Below the pieces are notes generated by a model that saw only the letters and a program-made list of their open reading frames with translations, was not told the DNA's origin and did no database searches. Of a DNA stretch of 64,000 bases, positions 41,733-50,957 are shown piece after piece (within the stretch, counting starts at the first letter, position 1; the number at the start of each line of letters is the position of its first letter). Source of the DNA: Intrasporangiaceae bacterium (GTDB taxonomy: Bacteria > Actinomycetota > Actinomycetes > Actinomycetales > Dermatophilaceae). Location: NCBI GenBank assembly GCA_021324575.1, contig JAJPIW010000013.1, forward strand, positions 1 through 64,000. The letters run 5' to 3'. The position numbers were made by a program, and so were the translations under genes.

Positions 41733-42725
41733 ATGGACTTTGACCTACGGCTTGTTCGCTACTTCGTCGCGGTCGCCGACGAGCTCCACTTCGGGCGAGC
41801 CGCCGCAAACCTGTACATCAGTCAACCGGCCCTCTCCAAGCAGATCCGCAAGCTCGAGGAGCAAGTCGGGACGCCCCTGCTGGTGCGCGACACCCGTCAC
41901 GTCACCCTCACCGCGCGCGGACAGCGGTTCCTCGACGACGCCCGCCAGCTGCTCGCCATCGCGGCGAGCATGGCCCAACCACCACGGGGCGACGTGGTGC
42001 GCATCGCGCACATCTTCGAGCTCGACACCAGCCGACTGGTCGCCGACGAGTTCCTCCGGGCGCACCCCGACGTCGAAGTTCTCGAACACACCATGGACAG
42101 CATCAGCCAGCTCGAGGCGCTCCTGGCGAACCGCCTGGACGTGGCCATCCTGCGCGTCACGCCCCATATGCTCGCCCAGCACCCGACCGGATGGCGACAC
42201 CAGCCGCTACGACTGGAACCCCTGGTGCTCGTCGGCGCCCCAGGCGACGTGCCCCGGCACACGGCGTCCATGCACGAGCGCCCACTGCACGTGTTCGGTG
42301 ACCCACCCGAGTCAGGGCAGTACAACGCGCACGGACAGTACCTGACCGCGTTCGAGGAGCACTTCGGCATCACCATGCGCTGGCTGGGCACTCCGGGCGC
42401 GTTCAGCCACTGCCTTGTCCACGTATCGCGCGCAACCCCCGGCGCCCGCTACCTGGAGTTCCGCAGCTACGCCGACCGGTACGCCGGCATCGGGCTGCCC
42501 GTGTACCAGCCCCAGGAGGCCCAACCCGTCTACCCGTGGTCCCTCGCCTGGCGTGACCCGGACCCATCACCAGCCACGCACGCATTGCTGAGCAGCGCGC
42601 TCGACACCTCTCGAAGCAACCATTGGCTCACCCAAGACACAGCCCCCGGTGCCCACATCTGGCTGCCCACAGGCGAGCCGCTTGACGCCCCGCTGAAGGA
42701 CGCGCCCGTCCCAGCGACAAACTAG
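41733..42725 (+). CDS. LysR-family transcriptional regulator
   Basis: The product is 330 residues from ATG 41733. The N-terminal winged HTH is textbook: LRLVRYFVAVADELHFGRAAANLYISQPALSKQIRKLEEQ, then LLVRDTRHVTLTARGQRFL. The C-terminal effector domain starts near residue 90 (VVRIAHIFELDTSRLVADEF) and is of the usual length. It is divergent from the molybdopterin-hydrolase-SDR operon across 157 bases and almost certainly controls it. The track's start at 41574 overlaps the divergent gene's start and is rejected. Confidence 0.92.
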   Translation: MDFDLRLVRYFVAVADELHFGRAAANLYISQPALSKQIRKLEEQVGTPLLVRDTRHVTLTARGQRFLDDARQLLAIAASMAQPPRGDVVRIAHIFELDTSRLVADEFLRAHPDVEVLEHTMDSISQLEALLANRLDVAILRVTPHMLAQHPTGWRHQPLRLEPLVLVGAPGDVPRHTASMHERPLHVFGDPPESGQYNAHGQYLTAFEEHFGITMRWLGTPGAFSHCLVHVSRATPGARYLEFRSYADRYAGIGLPVYQPQEAQPVYPWSLAWRDPDPSPATHALLSSALDTSRSNHWLTQDTAPGAHIWLPTGEPLDAPLKDAPVPATN

Positions 42726-43069
42726 CCGACGGCTCGCTGGTGACGCCCCAGCCCAAACCGACCGGCGGCGCAATGACGCACCGTGAGGGCCCGGACACAG
42801 GGGCGGCGCGACGGCAGGCGATGCTCCGCATGGCATCCTCAACTGAGTTGCCAACCGGGCCGCCAGGCGCGCGCCGCCCTGTGGGCGAGTGTTGATCCCT
42901 GGCCGGGAGGCGTGGGGCTACGGCGTCTGGCATTGACTGTTTCGCAATGCCCGCCTCTACGACGCCGTGACGGGACAGTCCCTGCCGGGTCAGGGCAATG
43001 AAGAGCCGATGCGCGGCCCTCTCCAGCTCTTTTCGGGGTATGTGCGTGCGTGGTTGACTCGCGGACTAT
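42726..43069. other. Intergenic region, no gene recognised
   Basis: The stretch between lysR and the methyltransferase has only shadow frames. A hairpin at 43070-43091 closes it, just before the methyltransferase ribosome-binding site. Confidence 0.45.
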
Positions 43070-43091
43070 CGGGCGGCGCACGGGCCGCCCG
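43070..43091 (+). promoter_or_regulatory. Hairpin just before the methyltransferase ribosome-binding site
   Basis: CGGGCGGC pairs with GCCGCCCG across a 6-base loop, directly before GGGAGGGG and GTG 43106. There is no T-run, so it is not an obvious terminator. It may affect translation or mRNA stability of the downstream gene. Confidence 0.35.
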
Positions 43092-43105
43092 AGGTGGGAG
43101 GGGTC

Positions 43106-43870
43106 GTGGACAAGGATCTCAGGCAGATCTTCGAGGACGAGTTTGCGAAGGCTCCCTCGGAGATCGAAGAGCAGGCTGCGCTCGCTGCTCTCGGCGATGA
43201 GTACCCCTTCGGACTTGAGACATACAGCTGGGTCTCGCGAACTGAGCTCCGCCATGCTGCCGAGGTCCTGAGCCAAGTTGATGGTCCGATTGCCGATGTC
43301 GGGTGCGGCCGGGGAGGTCCGGGCCTGTGGGTCGCGGGAGTTCTCGGTGCACCGTTGGTCGGTATCGACATCGCCGAGTCGGCGTTGGTGCGGGCTCGTG
43401 CTCTTGCAGAGCGGCTAGGCGTGGAGGCTGAGTTCAGCCTGGGGTCGTTCGAGGAGACCGGGCTGGCAGCTTCCTCGGTCGGGGCGGTGCTTACCTTCGA
43501 CGCCTTCCTGTTCACCCCTGACAAGCTTGCGGCGTTTGTGGAGCTCGCACGTGTGCTGCGGCCGGGTGGGCGGCTGGTGATGACGTCGTGGGACTACCAC
43601 TCCCAGCCAGATAACCGGCCGCCGCAGGTGCCCGACCATCGGCCCCTGGCCGAAGCAGCCGGGTTGAAGGTGTTGGCCTATGAGGACACCAAAGACTGGT
43701 ACCGCCGCTGTGTCGCGTTCGCGGACTTCCTCCTCGAGCGGGCCGACGATCTCGCGCGGGAGGCGGATGCGCCGGTTGTAGAGGTGCGCGCAGGGATCAG
43801 CGAGATGCGCGCGACCTTCGAGTGCATGACAAGACGTTTTCGCCTGGTGGCGCAGCGGCCCATCATGTGA
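43106..43870 (+). CDS. Class I SAM-dependent methyltransferase
   Basis: The product is 254 residues from GTG 43106, preceded by GGGAGGGG. Motif I is IADVGCGRGGPGLWVAG, with LVGIDIAESALVRARALAERLG as motif II and the acidic end of beta-2. Motif IV lies around VGAVLTFDAFLFTPDK, and motif VI at LRPGGRLVMTSWDY. This is the small-molecule (Methyltransf_11/25) type. The C-terminal 60 residues are helical and may bind the acceptor. The track's GTG at 43094 is four codons earlier and has a worse ribosome-binding site. The IS110 element lies directly downstream, so no operon partner remains. Confidence 0.88.
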   Translation: MDKDLRQIFEDEFAKAPSEIEEQAALAALGDEYPFGLETYSWVSRTELRHAAEVLSQVDGPIADVGCGRGGPGLWVAGVLGAPLVGIDIAESALVRARALAERLGVEAEFSLGSFEETGLAASSVGAVLTFDAFLFTPDKLAAFVELARVLRPGGRLVMTSWDYHSQPDNRPPQVPDHRPLAEAAGLKVLAYEDTKDWYRRCVAFADFLLERADDLAREADAPVVEVRAGISEMRATFECMTRRFRLVAQRPIM

Positions 43871-45590
43871 GCGTGAGCCATGCTGAAGGCTGCCGACATG
43901 GGGTAACACACGCGGCTACTAGACGATTCACGTAGGGCCGGTGTCTGGCCAGACTCGGTCCAGGTGATCGGCGGGTAGCTCTCCATGCGGCTGCCCACCG
44001 GCTGAATTGGTGTGGCTCACTATCGGTCTGCGGCCCGCCGGTCACCGTGACGAGGCGTGGCTCAAGAAGGGACTGCCCTGCTCGTAGTAGCAATGCCCAC
44101 CTCGCCGTCCACACCGGCACAAGAACAGGCGGGAGCAGCACATGCATCAGGTGGAGCACGTCATCATCGGGGTCGATCCGCACAAGCTGTCGGCCACCAT
44201 CGAGGTCGTCGACCAACGGGAGAAGTTGCTGGGCTCGGGACGGTTCACGACCGACCGGGCCGGCTATGCCGCGATGCTGACCTACGCGAAGGCGTGGCCT
44301 GACCGGACCTGGGCCGTCGAAGGCAGCAACGGGGCCGGTCGCCCGTTGGCGCAGCGACTCCTCGAAGACGGCGAACGGGTCGTCGACGTCCCGGCCAAAC
44401 TCGCCGCCAGGGTGCGGCTGTTCGACACCGGCCACAACCGCAAGACCGACGCCCGTGACGCGCACTCGATCGCGGTCGTCGCGGTCCGCACCACGACCCT
44501 GCGGGTGCTGCAGCTCGACGGCGAGCTCGAAGCCCTGCGGATGCTCACCGACCGCCGTGAGGCACTGACCCGGCGCCGGGTCCAAACCGTTGACCGACTC
44601 CAGGCATTGCTGGCCGAACTCCTTCCAGGACAAGCCAAACGCGACATCACCACCGGCCAGGCCAAGGCCATGCTGGCCACCGTCCGCCCGCGTGACATCG
44701 CCGGGAGGACCCGCCGCCGGATTGCGGTCGAGGAGCTGGCCGAGCTGATAGCGGTCGAAGCCAAGATCAAGAAGGCCACCGCCGAGCTCAAGACCATCGT
44801 CCTCGCCCGCGGCTCACACCTGATGGACCTGCACGGTGTCGGACCCGTCGTCGCAGCCCGGGTCCTGGCCGACGTCGGGGACGTCGCCCGGTTCGCCGAC
44901 CGCAACCGGTTCGCGTCCTGGACCGGCACCGCGCCCCTGGACGCCTCCTCCGGAGAGCAGAGCAGGCATCGGCTCTCCCGGGCCGGCGACCGCCGCGTGA
45001 ACCACATGATCCACATCGCCGCCATCAGCCAGCTCCGCCTCGACACCGAAGGCCGGGCCTACTACTCGCGCAAGCGCGCCGAGGGCAAGCGACCACTCGA
45101 AGCCATCCGCTGCCTCAAACGCCGCATCTCCGACGCCATCTTCCGACAGCTGGTCGCCGACGCCGCGGCGGCCCAGCGACCAGACATCGAAGCGGGTCCG
45201 GGAGGGCACCGCGAGGCGACTCAAGAATCCAGCGCGGCCGGCTCACACCCGCACACCGGCACTTCGGATCAGCCACTTCCCGGACCCGCACCAACGACGC
45301 TACGCCGCCCACTCACGCCACGGAAGAGACAACTCGACCCGATCAGTTGACAACAGAAGGGAGCCGGTATGACGCACGGTGGATGACTTGCTAGGTCACG
45401 GCCGAGACACGGCCACTAGCGCACGTCCGAGCAGCGGAAGGCCCTGGACGCTCTGCGTCCTTCGGTGGGCATGAGGCATCTTCCTAGAGGCCGCCGCCCA
45501 CCGAGACAGAGTGCAAGCAGGACAGCCAAACCCGTATTTGACCCACGCCCCGCCCCGTGAAGCGCTTCCGTCCTTCCCCGATACTGGACT
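43871..45590 (+). mobile_element. IS110-family insertion sequence, ends not resolved
   Basis: The outer limits given are the flanking genes; the true ends lie inside. The only gene is the transposase at 44142-45350. IS110 elements have no clear terminal inverted repeats or target duplication, so ends cannot be set by eye. The 271 bases before the transposase (43871-44141) have no gene and would contain the left end. In this family that segment encodes a structured bridge RNA. The 240 bases after it (45351-45590) hold the right end. Confidence 0.6.
44142..45350 (+). CDS. IS110-family transposase (DEDD recombinase)
   Basis: The product is 402 residues. The RuvC-like DEDD domain is intact: Asp12 in IIGVDPHKLS, Glu60 in WAVEGSNGAG, and Asp103 and Asp106 in KTDARDAHS. 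A coiled-coil middle follows, and the C-terminal Tnp_20 domain contains LMDLHGVGPVVAARVLADVG and GTAPLDASSGEQSRHRLS with the candidate catalytic serine. A basic, Pro-rich tail ends the protein. Full length and unbroken motifs suggest an active copy. It sits between a methyltransferase and the nuclease block, which may mark how that lower-GC block was joined to the element. Confidence 0.93.
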   Translation: MHQVEHVIIGVDPHKLSATIEVVDQREKLLGSGRFTTDRAGYAAMLTYAKAWPDRTWAVEGSNGAGRPLAQRLLEDGERVVDVPAKLAARVRLFDTGHNRKTDARDAHSIAVVAVRTTTLRVLQLDGELEALRMLTDRREALTRRRVQTVDRLQALLAELLPGQAKRDITTGQAKAMLATVRPRDIAGRTRRRIAVEELAELIAVEAKIKKATAELKTIVLARGSHLMDLHGVGPVVAARVLADVGDVARFADRNRFASWTGTAPLDASSGEQSRHRLSRAGDRRVNHMIHIAAISQLRLDTEGRAYYSRKRAEGKRPLEAIRCLKRRISDAIFRQLVADAAAAQRPDIEAGPGGHREATQESSAAGSHPHTGTSDQPLPGPAPTTLRRPLTPRKRQLDPIS

Positions 45591-46994
45591 ATGCCTTGGC
45601 GCACTAACTACCAGATGAGCCAGAAATTCGAGGTTCTCAAAGCTAATCCGAACGCGGCCTCCCGGGGTCTGGGACTCGAGTTGTTCCTGGCAGAACTATT
45701 CGGCCGTGAACACTTCCGTGTCGAGCCAGATTTCGTCGCTCACGGCCGCCAGATCGACCTATTCGTCGTGCGTGGAGACCTACACCTGCTGGTTGAGGCG
45801 AAATGGACGAAGAAGCGGTCCCAACACGAAGTCATTGATGAGATGCGAGCCCGACTGGAGACTGCTCCGCCTGGCGTGGTCGGCCTTGTTGTGAGCATGT
45901 CAGGGTTCTCAGCCACCGTCATCGAGCGCGTTGGGCGTTCGGCCAAGCGTCCAATCCTGCTGATGGATGGTCACGAAGTCGAGAAGGTTGTCACACTGGG
46001 CGGAGGCATCCACTCGCTCATTCAGGGCAAATTGGATCGCCTGCGCCGGGAACGGATCGCCGCGGTCGGACCGTCGTCCTCCTCCACACCCGTCTGGCTG
46101 GGCGAGTTGCCTGAGGCAGGATTGAAACTCGTCGACCCTGATGGTCGCGAGCACGCATGGTGGGAATCAGAGGGCGACTTCTCGCAGGTGGTTAGTTCGC
46201 TCATCACCCCCGACCCGATCTGGGCGCGTGAAGGCGGCATTCGCCTCGACATGGTGCTGGGCGTGAGAGATGCGGCCGACTTGATCGAACTCCTGAGGAA
46301 GCTGGCGCAGCTTGGCTGGATCTCGGCCGAAGGTGCATGGCGCATCGAGCAATCGGGCATCGTCTGGAGTGGCCTGGGCCCAGCAGAGTTCGGCCGCCAG
46401 CTCACCGACTGGGAGCCACGCTACGAGGGTAGGAGGAGGCTGCATCACAGCGAGCTGGCGCTCTACGTCGACGAGTCGGACGACGGGATGCTCAGGATCA
46501 GCGCAGATCTCTCCGCGACTTCCGCCCGCATGGTGCGATGGTGCGAGCTTTCATTCATGCTCCCTGGGATTCCTCTAGACACCACGCCCTTCCAAGCGCT
46601 AGCGGCAGAACTCTCAGTGATGAACACCCCTTCGTTTCAACTCCTTGGAGACGATCCCGTACGAAGAGCACGCCTCGGGGGCCCAGACAGACCGATGCAC
46701 GCAAGGCCCTTGGCGTACTTGGTCCGGAATGGGTCCTTGCTCGATGGCGTCGACGAATCCGTGCGCTGGGTGGAAGGAATCGTCGTTGCGGACTCGTTCT
46801 TTCGAGCATCGGAGGAAGGCGTCTCCGAGGTTTTGCCACCCCGAGTGGACCTCGGTCACGCGTTCGTCCAACTTCGGCAGCATCACCATTTCGGAGATGA
46901 CGTGACCCACGATCTGTTGTGGACCACGTTGGTCGAAGGGGCATACGCGAGCGCGTTGCACGTGATGGGTGACTGGCAAGAAGGATCGCAATAG
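45591..46994 (+). CDS. Mrr-like PD-(D/E)XK restriction endonuclease
   Basis: The product is 467 residues; the ATG at 45615 (MSQKFEVLK) is an alternative start. The N-terminal nuclease domain shows Glu30 in LGLELFLAELFG, Asp56 in GRQIDLFVV and Glu69-x-Lys71 in LLVEAKWTKK. This is the E...D...ExK signature of the Mrr/restriction-endonuclease-like fold. The remaining 320 residues are unrecognised and may recognise the target or an effector. Codon use is less GC-rich than in the Tad or conjugation genes, indicating separate origin. A PIN protein and an OLD-type ATPase follow on the same strand. A defence role is inferred. Confidence 0.75.
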   Translation: MPWRTNYQMSQKFEVLKANPNAASRGLGLELFLAELFGREHFRVEPDFVAHGRQIDLFVVRGDLHLLVEAKWTKKRSQHEVIDEMRARLETAPPGVVGLVVSMSGFSATVIERVGRSAKRPILLMDGHEVEKVVTLGGGIHSLIQGKLDRLRRERIAAVGPSSSSTPVWLGELPEAGLKLVDPDGREHAWWESEGDFSQVVSSLITPDPIWAREGGIRLDMVLGVRDAADLIELLRKLAQLGWISAEGAWRIEQSGIVWSGLGPAEFGRQLTDWEPRYEGRRRLHHSELALYVDESDDGMLRISADLSATSARMVRWCELSFMLPGIPLDTTPFQALAAELSVMNTPSFQLLGDDPVRRARLGGPDRPMHARPLAYLVRNGSLLDGVDESVRWVEGIVVADSFFRASEEGVSEVLPPRVDLGHAFVQLRQHHHFGDDVTHDLLWTTLVEGAYASALHVMGDWQEGSQ

Positions 46995-47184
46995 CCGCGG
47001 AAGGTGCCCTTGCGGCGAAATGACGCGACGGGATATTGGCGTCCTGGGCGGTTAAGAGCCCTCTGACGTCCGTTCAGCGGTCTCGAGGGGTGGGGCCACC
47101 TTTCGTCCAAGCCCGTTTCGTTGTCGACCATGGCGGGGATGCGCCACACGTGCCGCCCTTCTTTCCTTGTGAAACGATGCCGGA

Positions 47185-48303
47185 ATGCCCCCGGCCGCAG
47201 AGGACCTTGGTCAGCCGCTAGGTGTCGTGTTTGATACCAACCTGTGGCGCCAGGGTTCCCTAGATATCGCGAAGTTGAAGTGGCACGCGGAACGGCTCCA
47301 GAAGGTGGGGATTGAGGTCTGGATCCCTACGCAGGTCTTCCTAGAGTGGGTTGACCACGCACGCCGGGACGCGGAGGCGTACGCCTCCCTCGTAAGGCGC
47401 CTCGGGGCTAGCGGGATTGTGCCCGAGCTTCCTAACCTGCAACGAGACGCGGGTGAGATCCGGCGGCAGATGGCACTGGTGCTGGGCGAGATTCCGAACG
47501 TACGCGTACTTCCGATGGATGGCGCGAGTGCCATTGAAGCGATCGTTGACCAGATTCTCGGCAGCGGCTCCGGGTCGACAAAGTCCGGAGTCAAGACTGG
47601 CTCGGCGGACTCCTCCCTCATTCGGGATGGACTGAAAGCGGCTCAAGACGATCCGTCGGGCGTCGTCTTTGTAACCGAGAACGTGAAGGACTTCAACAAA
47701 GCATCCAAGGCAATGGGCGTTTCCCTCAGGGTAACGAGCGAGTACAAGCTGTACAGCGAAGCCCTTAGCCTTCGGGAACCGTCGAGTGCCGGCGAGCCCT
47801 CAGGTGCGCCGCACGTTGACGGCCTCCCGACCATCGAAGAGGTGGCCTCCATGGTCAGGGAGTACATGGAATCGGAGAGGCAGGCGGTCTTGGATAGCGA
47901 CGACGGCCATTCCCCGCCCCTATACAGCTGGCTCGCTCTAGACGGGCCCGAACTGTACGACGTCGATGTCGACGCGCCGGACGGTTTCGAGGTGACCGAC
48001 GTCGACGTGAGGCCCGAGCCGCGGCTGGAGTCCATAGAAGATGTGGACATCCTTTCGGCCGAACAGCATGAGGACGATGGAGGAGAGCCAACGGCCGGCT
48101 ACTCCTTGGTTGCCGACTTCGTTGCCGGGCTGCGAGGTGACTTGACTGTTCACGGCTACTACCTCGACAACAACGGCCAGGTGCAGAACGACGCAGTGGA
48201 CGTCTACGACGTGTTGCTCACAGCGCCATTCTCAGTGGAGATTGAGTCCGGTGAGGTTAAGTCGTTGTATGCATCAGGTCGTGCCTACGCGGAAGACGGA
48301 TAA
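47185..48303 (+). CDS. PIN-domain protein
   Basis: The product is 372 residues. The N-terminal 190 have the PIN ribonuclease layout: Asp17 in GVVFDTNLWRQG, a middle acidic helix (PTQVFLEWVDHA), a third acidic site in SADSSLIRDGLKA and FVTENVKDFNKA near the end of the fold. The C-terminal half is very acidic (for example VDVDAPDGFEVTDVDVRPEP) and unrecognised. No small antitoxin gene is adjacent, so it is not an ordinary VapBC pair. The lower-GC codon use matches its neighbours. It could be a stand-alone RNase acting in defence or abortive infection. Confidence 0.72.
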   Translation: MPPAAEDLGQPLGVVFDTNLWRQGSLDIAKLKWHAERLQKVGIEVWIPTQVFLEWVDHARRDAEAYASLVRRLGASGIVPELPNLQRDAGEIRRQMALVLGEIPNVRVLPMDGASAIEAIVDQILGSGSGSTKSGVKTGSADSSLIRDGLKAAQDDPSGVVFVTENVKDFNKASKAMGVSLRVTSEYKLYSEALSLREPSSAGEPSGAPHVDGLPTIEEVASMVREYMESERQAVLDSDDGHSPPLYSWLALDGPELYDVDVDAPDGFEVTDVDVRPEPRLESIEDVDILSAEQHEDDGGEPTAGYSLVADFVAGLRGDLTVHGYYLDNNGQVQNDAVDVYDVLLTAPFSVEIESGEVKSLYASGRAYAEDG

Positions 48304-48587
48304 GGGGCAGGTCCTCCTCCTATGCGACACCGAAGGGACACCATGCGGCTCCCCGTGACGTGAGGGCAGGGCCGCGCGGCAGCTGGTCGGCGTCGTCGCC
48401 GATCGAGAGCGGCTGGCGCCTGACCGTCCGGGTGGGGACGGCTTTCGCCGCGAGCAGGCTCGATCGGCCATCCGGCGGCCGCGAGGACGTTCGGCCAAAC
48501 ACTTGATGCAATGCGCGTTGGTCTGAGCATTCGTCTCACACTGGTGGCAAGATGCCCGGTCACGGGCCTGCGGGGAGATGGGGAAAC

Positions 48588-50543
48588 ATGAAATGCATCA
48601 GGGTCGAGTTCAACGGGTATAGGCGGCTCCTGGCTGCAAGCTGCAACTTGGACGACAGACTGATCGCGTTTGTAGGGCCGAACGAAGCGGGCAAGTCCAC
48701 CGTGCTTCGAGGCCTCGCATGGCTGGACCTCCCGGGTGATGCCCCCCTTCCGGCTGGATCGGCGAGCCGCGGCCAACACGTCAGCGAGCGCCTGGACAAG
48801 GACGCAATCGTCTCGACCAAGTTTCGCCTGGAGTCAGACGATTGGGATGCCCTTCAAGGCGTGGCTTTCGAGCGTACGCAGAAGGCGTATACGTACTCCC
48901 TGCTCAGACGGCGCGACGGATCCCGGATTCACGCCTTAAACCCTAGCCTCGTGCGTGAACAGGAGCCCTTCAGCGCTGCCAAGCGAGCTCTAGGGCGTGC
49001 GCCCAAGGCGCTCGAGAATGCGCTCCAGGCCGCTGACGAGGCGTTTGAAGACGAGGCTGAGAACGACGGGTCACCTGAGCGAACGCTGCACGACATATGC
49101 ATTTCACTGCTTGATCAGCCGGACAGGGCAGCGGAAGGCGATGAGGTCGAAGCCCTTCGCAGATTCGCGCGTTGGCTGCTTAAGACGGGAGAGGATCTCG
49201 CCAAGCCTTCTCTCGTTTCCGCAGGCCAATCCATCAACGAGGTGGCGAGCATTCTCGCGAAACCTCACCCGAACGCTGAAGCCCTCGCGATTCTGGATAA
49301 ACGCCGCCCCCGTTTTCGGGAGTTTGACTCGGCAGATCGCGAACTGGAAAACGAAATCGATGTCACTGGCGAAGGCGCTTCCCCCTCAGTCCCATTCAGT
49401 CGCGTGCTCGACCTAGCTTCCACCGACGTTGACTACCTCAGGAGGATCTGGCCCGACGAGGGCGCGAGGGACACGCACCTCAGCGACTGCAACAGGACTC
49501 TTAACGACTTCTTCAGGAAGGCGTGGACACAGTCGAACTTGAGCATTCATCTCAAGGCTGAGCTGAACTTGCTCAAACTTCAGGTCACCATTGCGGAAGG
49601 AGGCAAGACCTACTACTCGACGTTCGGAGAGAGGAGCGACGGCCTCAAGGCGTTCGTCGCCCTGGTCGGCTTTCTCCACTCGCTACCTGACACTCGGCCG
49701 CCGATCCTTCTCATCGACGAGGCAGAAACCCATCTGCACTTAGATGCGCAAGCCGATCTCATCCAAGTGTTGCAAGATCGTGTGGCCGCGACTCAAGTCT
49801 TCTATACGACGCATTCTCCCGGATGTCTGCCGCTCGACCTGGGGAGGGGGCTTAGGTTCGTTGAGCCGACAGACCAGCACTACTCCAGCACTCTCAGTCA
49901 TGACTTCTGGAGTACAAAACATCCCGGCTTTTCCGCTGTCCTATTTAAGATGGGAGCAAGCGCTTTCGCCTTCTCTGCGCTGCGAAATGCAGTTCTCGCC
50001 GAAGGGCCGGGTGACATGGTCCTACTACCCAGACTCATTCGTGAGGCCACGGGAAAGGAAACGCTCCCGTATCAGGTGGCGCCACGTATGACTGACTTCG
50101 ACGAGACGACGGTAGGACGTCTGGAAGTGGCTACGAGCGTCGCATACCTGGTCGACGGCGACCGAGGAGGGCGCGATCATCGGAAGGATCTCAAACGAAA
50201 GTACAAGGTTCCTGCCGAACTCGTGGTGTCGCACCCTCCCGGCTATGCAGTTGAGGATTACGTCGACCCAGCGTTGGTCATTGATGCCGTCAACGACCTC
50301 CGAGTCGATGGCAAGAAGGACTCGCCTGTTTCTCTAGCTGCTCTGCCTGCCGGAGAAACCCTCGGACAGCGAATCGATAAGTGGTTCGCAAACCATCACG
50401 TTGACCCACCCGGCAAAGTAGCCGTTGCAACCCGCCTCGTGAACACTGAAGGTCTGAAGCTCCGGACTGGTGCGAAGGCAAGACTTAAGGCACTGCATGC
50501 AGAGATCCTCGAGGCGCTCGAACGTCGAACCACCCTTGATTGA
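48588..50543 (+). CDS. OLD-family-like ATPase with TOPRIM nuclease domain
   Basis: The product is 651 residues from ATG 48588. Walker A AFVGPNEAGKSTVLRGL lies near residue 29. A long helical insertion and the ABC-type Walker B PPILLIDEAETHLHLDAQ near residue 372 follow, then the switch VFYTTHSPGCL. The C-terminal TOPRIM domain has AVLAEGPGDMVLLPRL (Glu near 470) and VAYLVDGDRGGRDH (DxD near 519). This order is that of OLD nucleases and GajA. No UvrD-like GajB helicase follows, so it is not a canonical Gabija pair. It would be a class 1 OLD or part of another defence set with its neighbours. Confidence 0.82.
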   Translation: MKCIRVEFNGYRRLLAASCNLDDRLIAFVGPNEAGKSTVLRGLAWLDLPGDAPLPAGSASRGQHVSERLDKDAIVSTKFRLESDDWDALQGVAFERTQKAYTYSLLRRRDGSRIHALNPSLVREQEPFSAAKRALGRAPKALENALQAADEAFEDEAENDGSPERTLHDICISLLDQPDRAAEGDEVEALRRFARWLLKTGEDLAKPSLVSAGQSINEVASILAKPHPNAEALAILDKRRPRFREFDSADRELENEIDVTGEGASPSVPFSRVLDLASTDVDYLRRIWPDEGARDTHLSDCNRTLNDFFRKAWTQSNLSIHLKAELNLLKLQVTIAEGGKTYYSTFGERSDGLKAFVALVGFLHSLPDTRPPILLIDEAETHLHLDAQADLIQVLQDRVAATQVFYTTHSPGCLPLDLGRGLRFVEPTDQHYSSTLSHDFWSTKHPGFSAVLFKMGASAFAFSALRNAVLAEGPGDMVLLPRLIREATGKETLPYQVAPRMTDFDETTVGRLEVATSVAYLVDGDRGGRDHRKDLKRKYKVPAELVVSHPPGYAVEDYVDPALVIDAVNDLRVDGKKDSPVSLAALPAGETLGQRIDKWFANHHVDPPGKVAVATRLVNTEGLKLRTGAKARLKALHAEILEALERRTTLD

Positions 50544-50957
50544 CATGGCTTCGTTGATGGTTGGGGTGCCCGTCAGATCCCAGACGGGACACACCTAACC
50601 GCGTAGGCAACTTCTCGACAAGCAGGACTCTAGTCGCGGCGATTCGGGCGCGGACGAACCCGAACGGATCACCAATTACAAGTCCGTTCGCGGTGCCGTA
50701 TCGCGAGCCACTTATGCAGGGAAGAGGTTCCGCGAGGCCGGTGTAAGGCGAAAGACGGCCATTTGCCGACGGTGCCGCCCATTCTGGGCGATAGGACAAG
50801 GGCGGGCTGGCGAGCCGCCCTCAGTGATCAAGAGGCGAAGGCACGTTTGCCCCATTTGCAGCGTGTCACCTGCGGGTTTGTGCCATCGTCGTTTCGCGTC
50901 CTGACGAGCCGGCAGGCACCTAGGCGCGTTCGGTTGGGCAGGGTAGTGGAGGCATTC
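50544..50957. other. Intergenic region, no gene recognised
   Basis: These 414 bases between the OLD gene and the secreted multidomain protein have no convincing ORF. A GTGGAGG ribosome-binding site at its right end serves ATG 50958. Confidence 0.5.

Noticed and set aside
47185-48303. VapBC toxin-antitoxin pair
   Set aside because: The PIN protein is far longer than VapC and there is no small antitoxin gene within 180 bases on either side.
48588-50543. Canonical Gabija system
   Set aside because: The ATPase-TOPRIM protein fits GajA-like order, but no UvrD-type GajB helicase gene follows; the next gene is a secreted protein.
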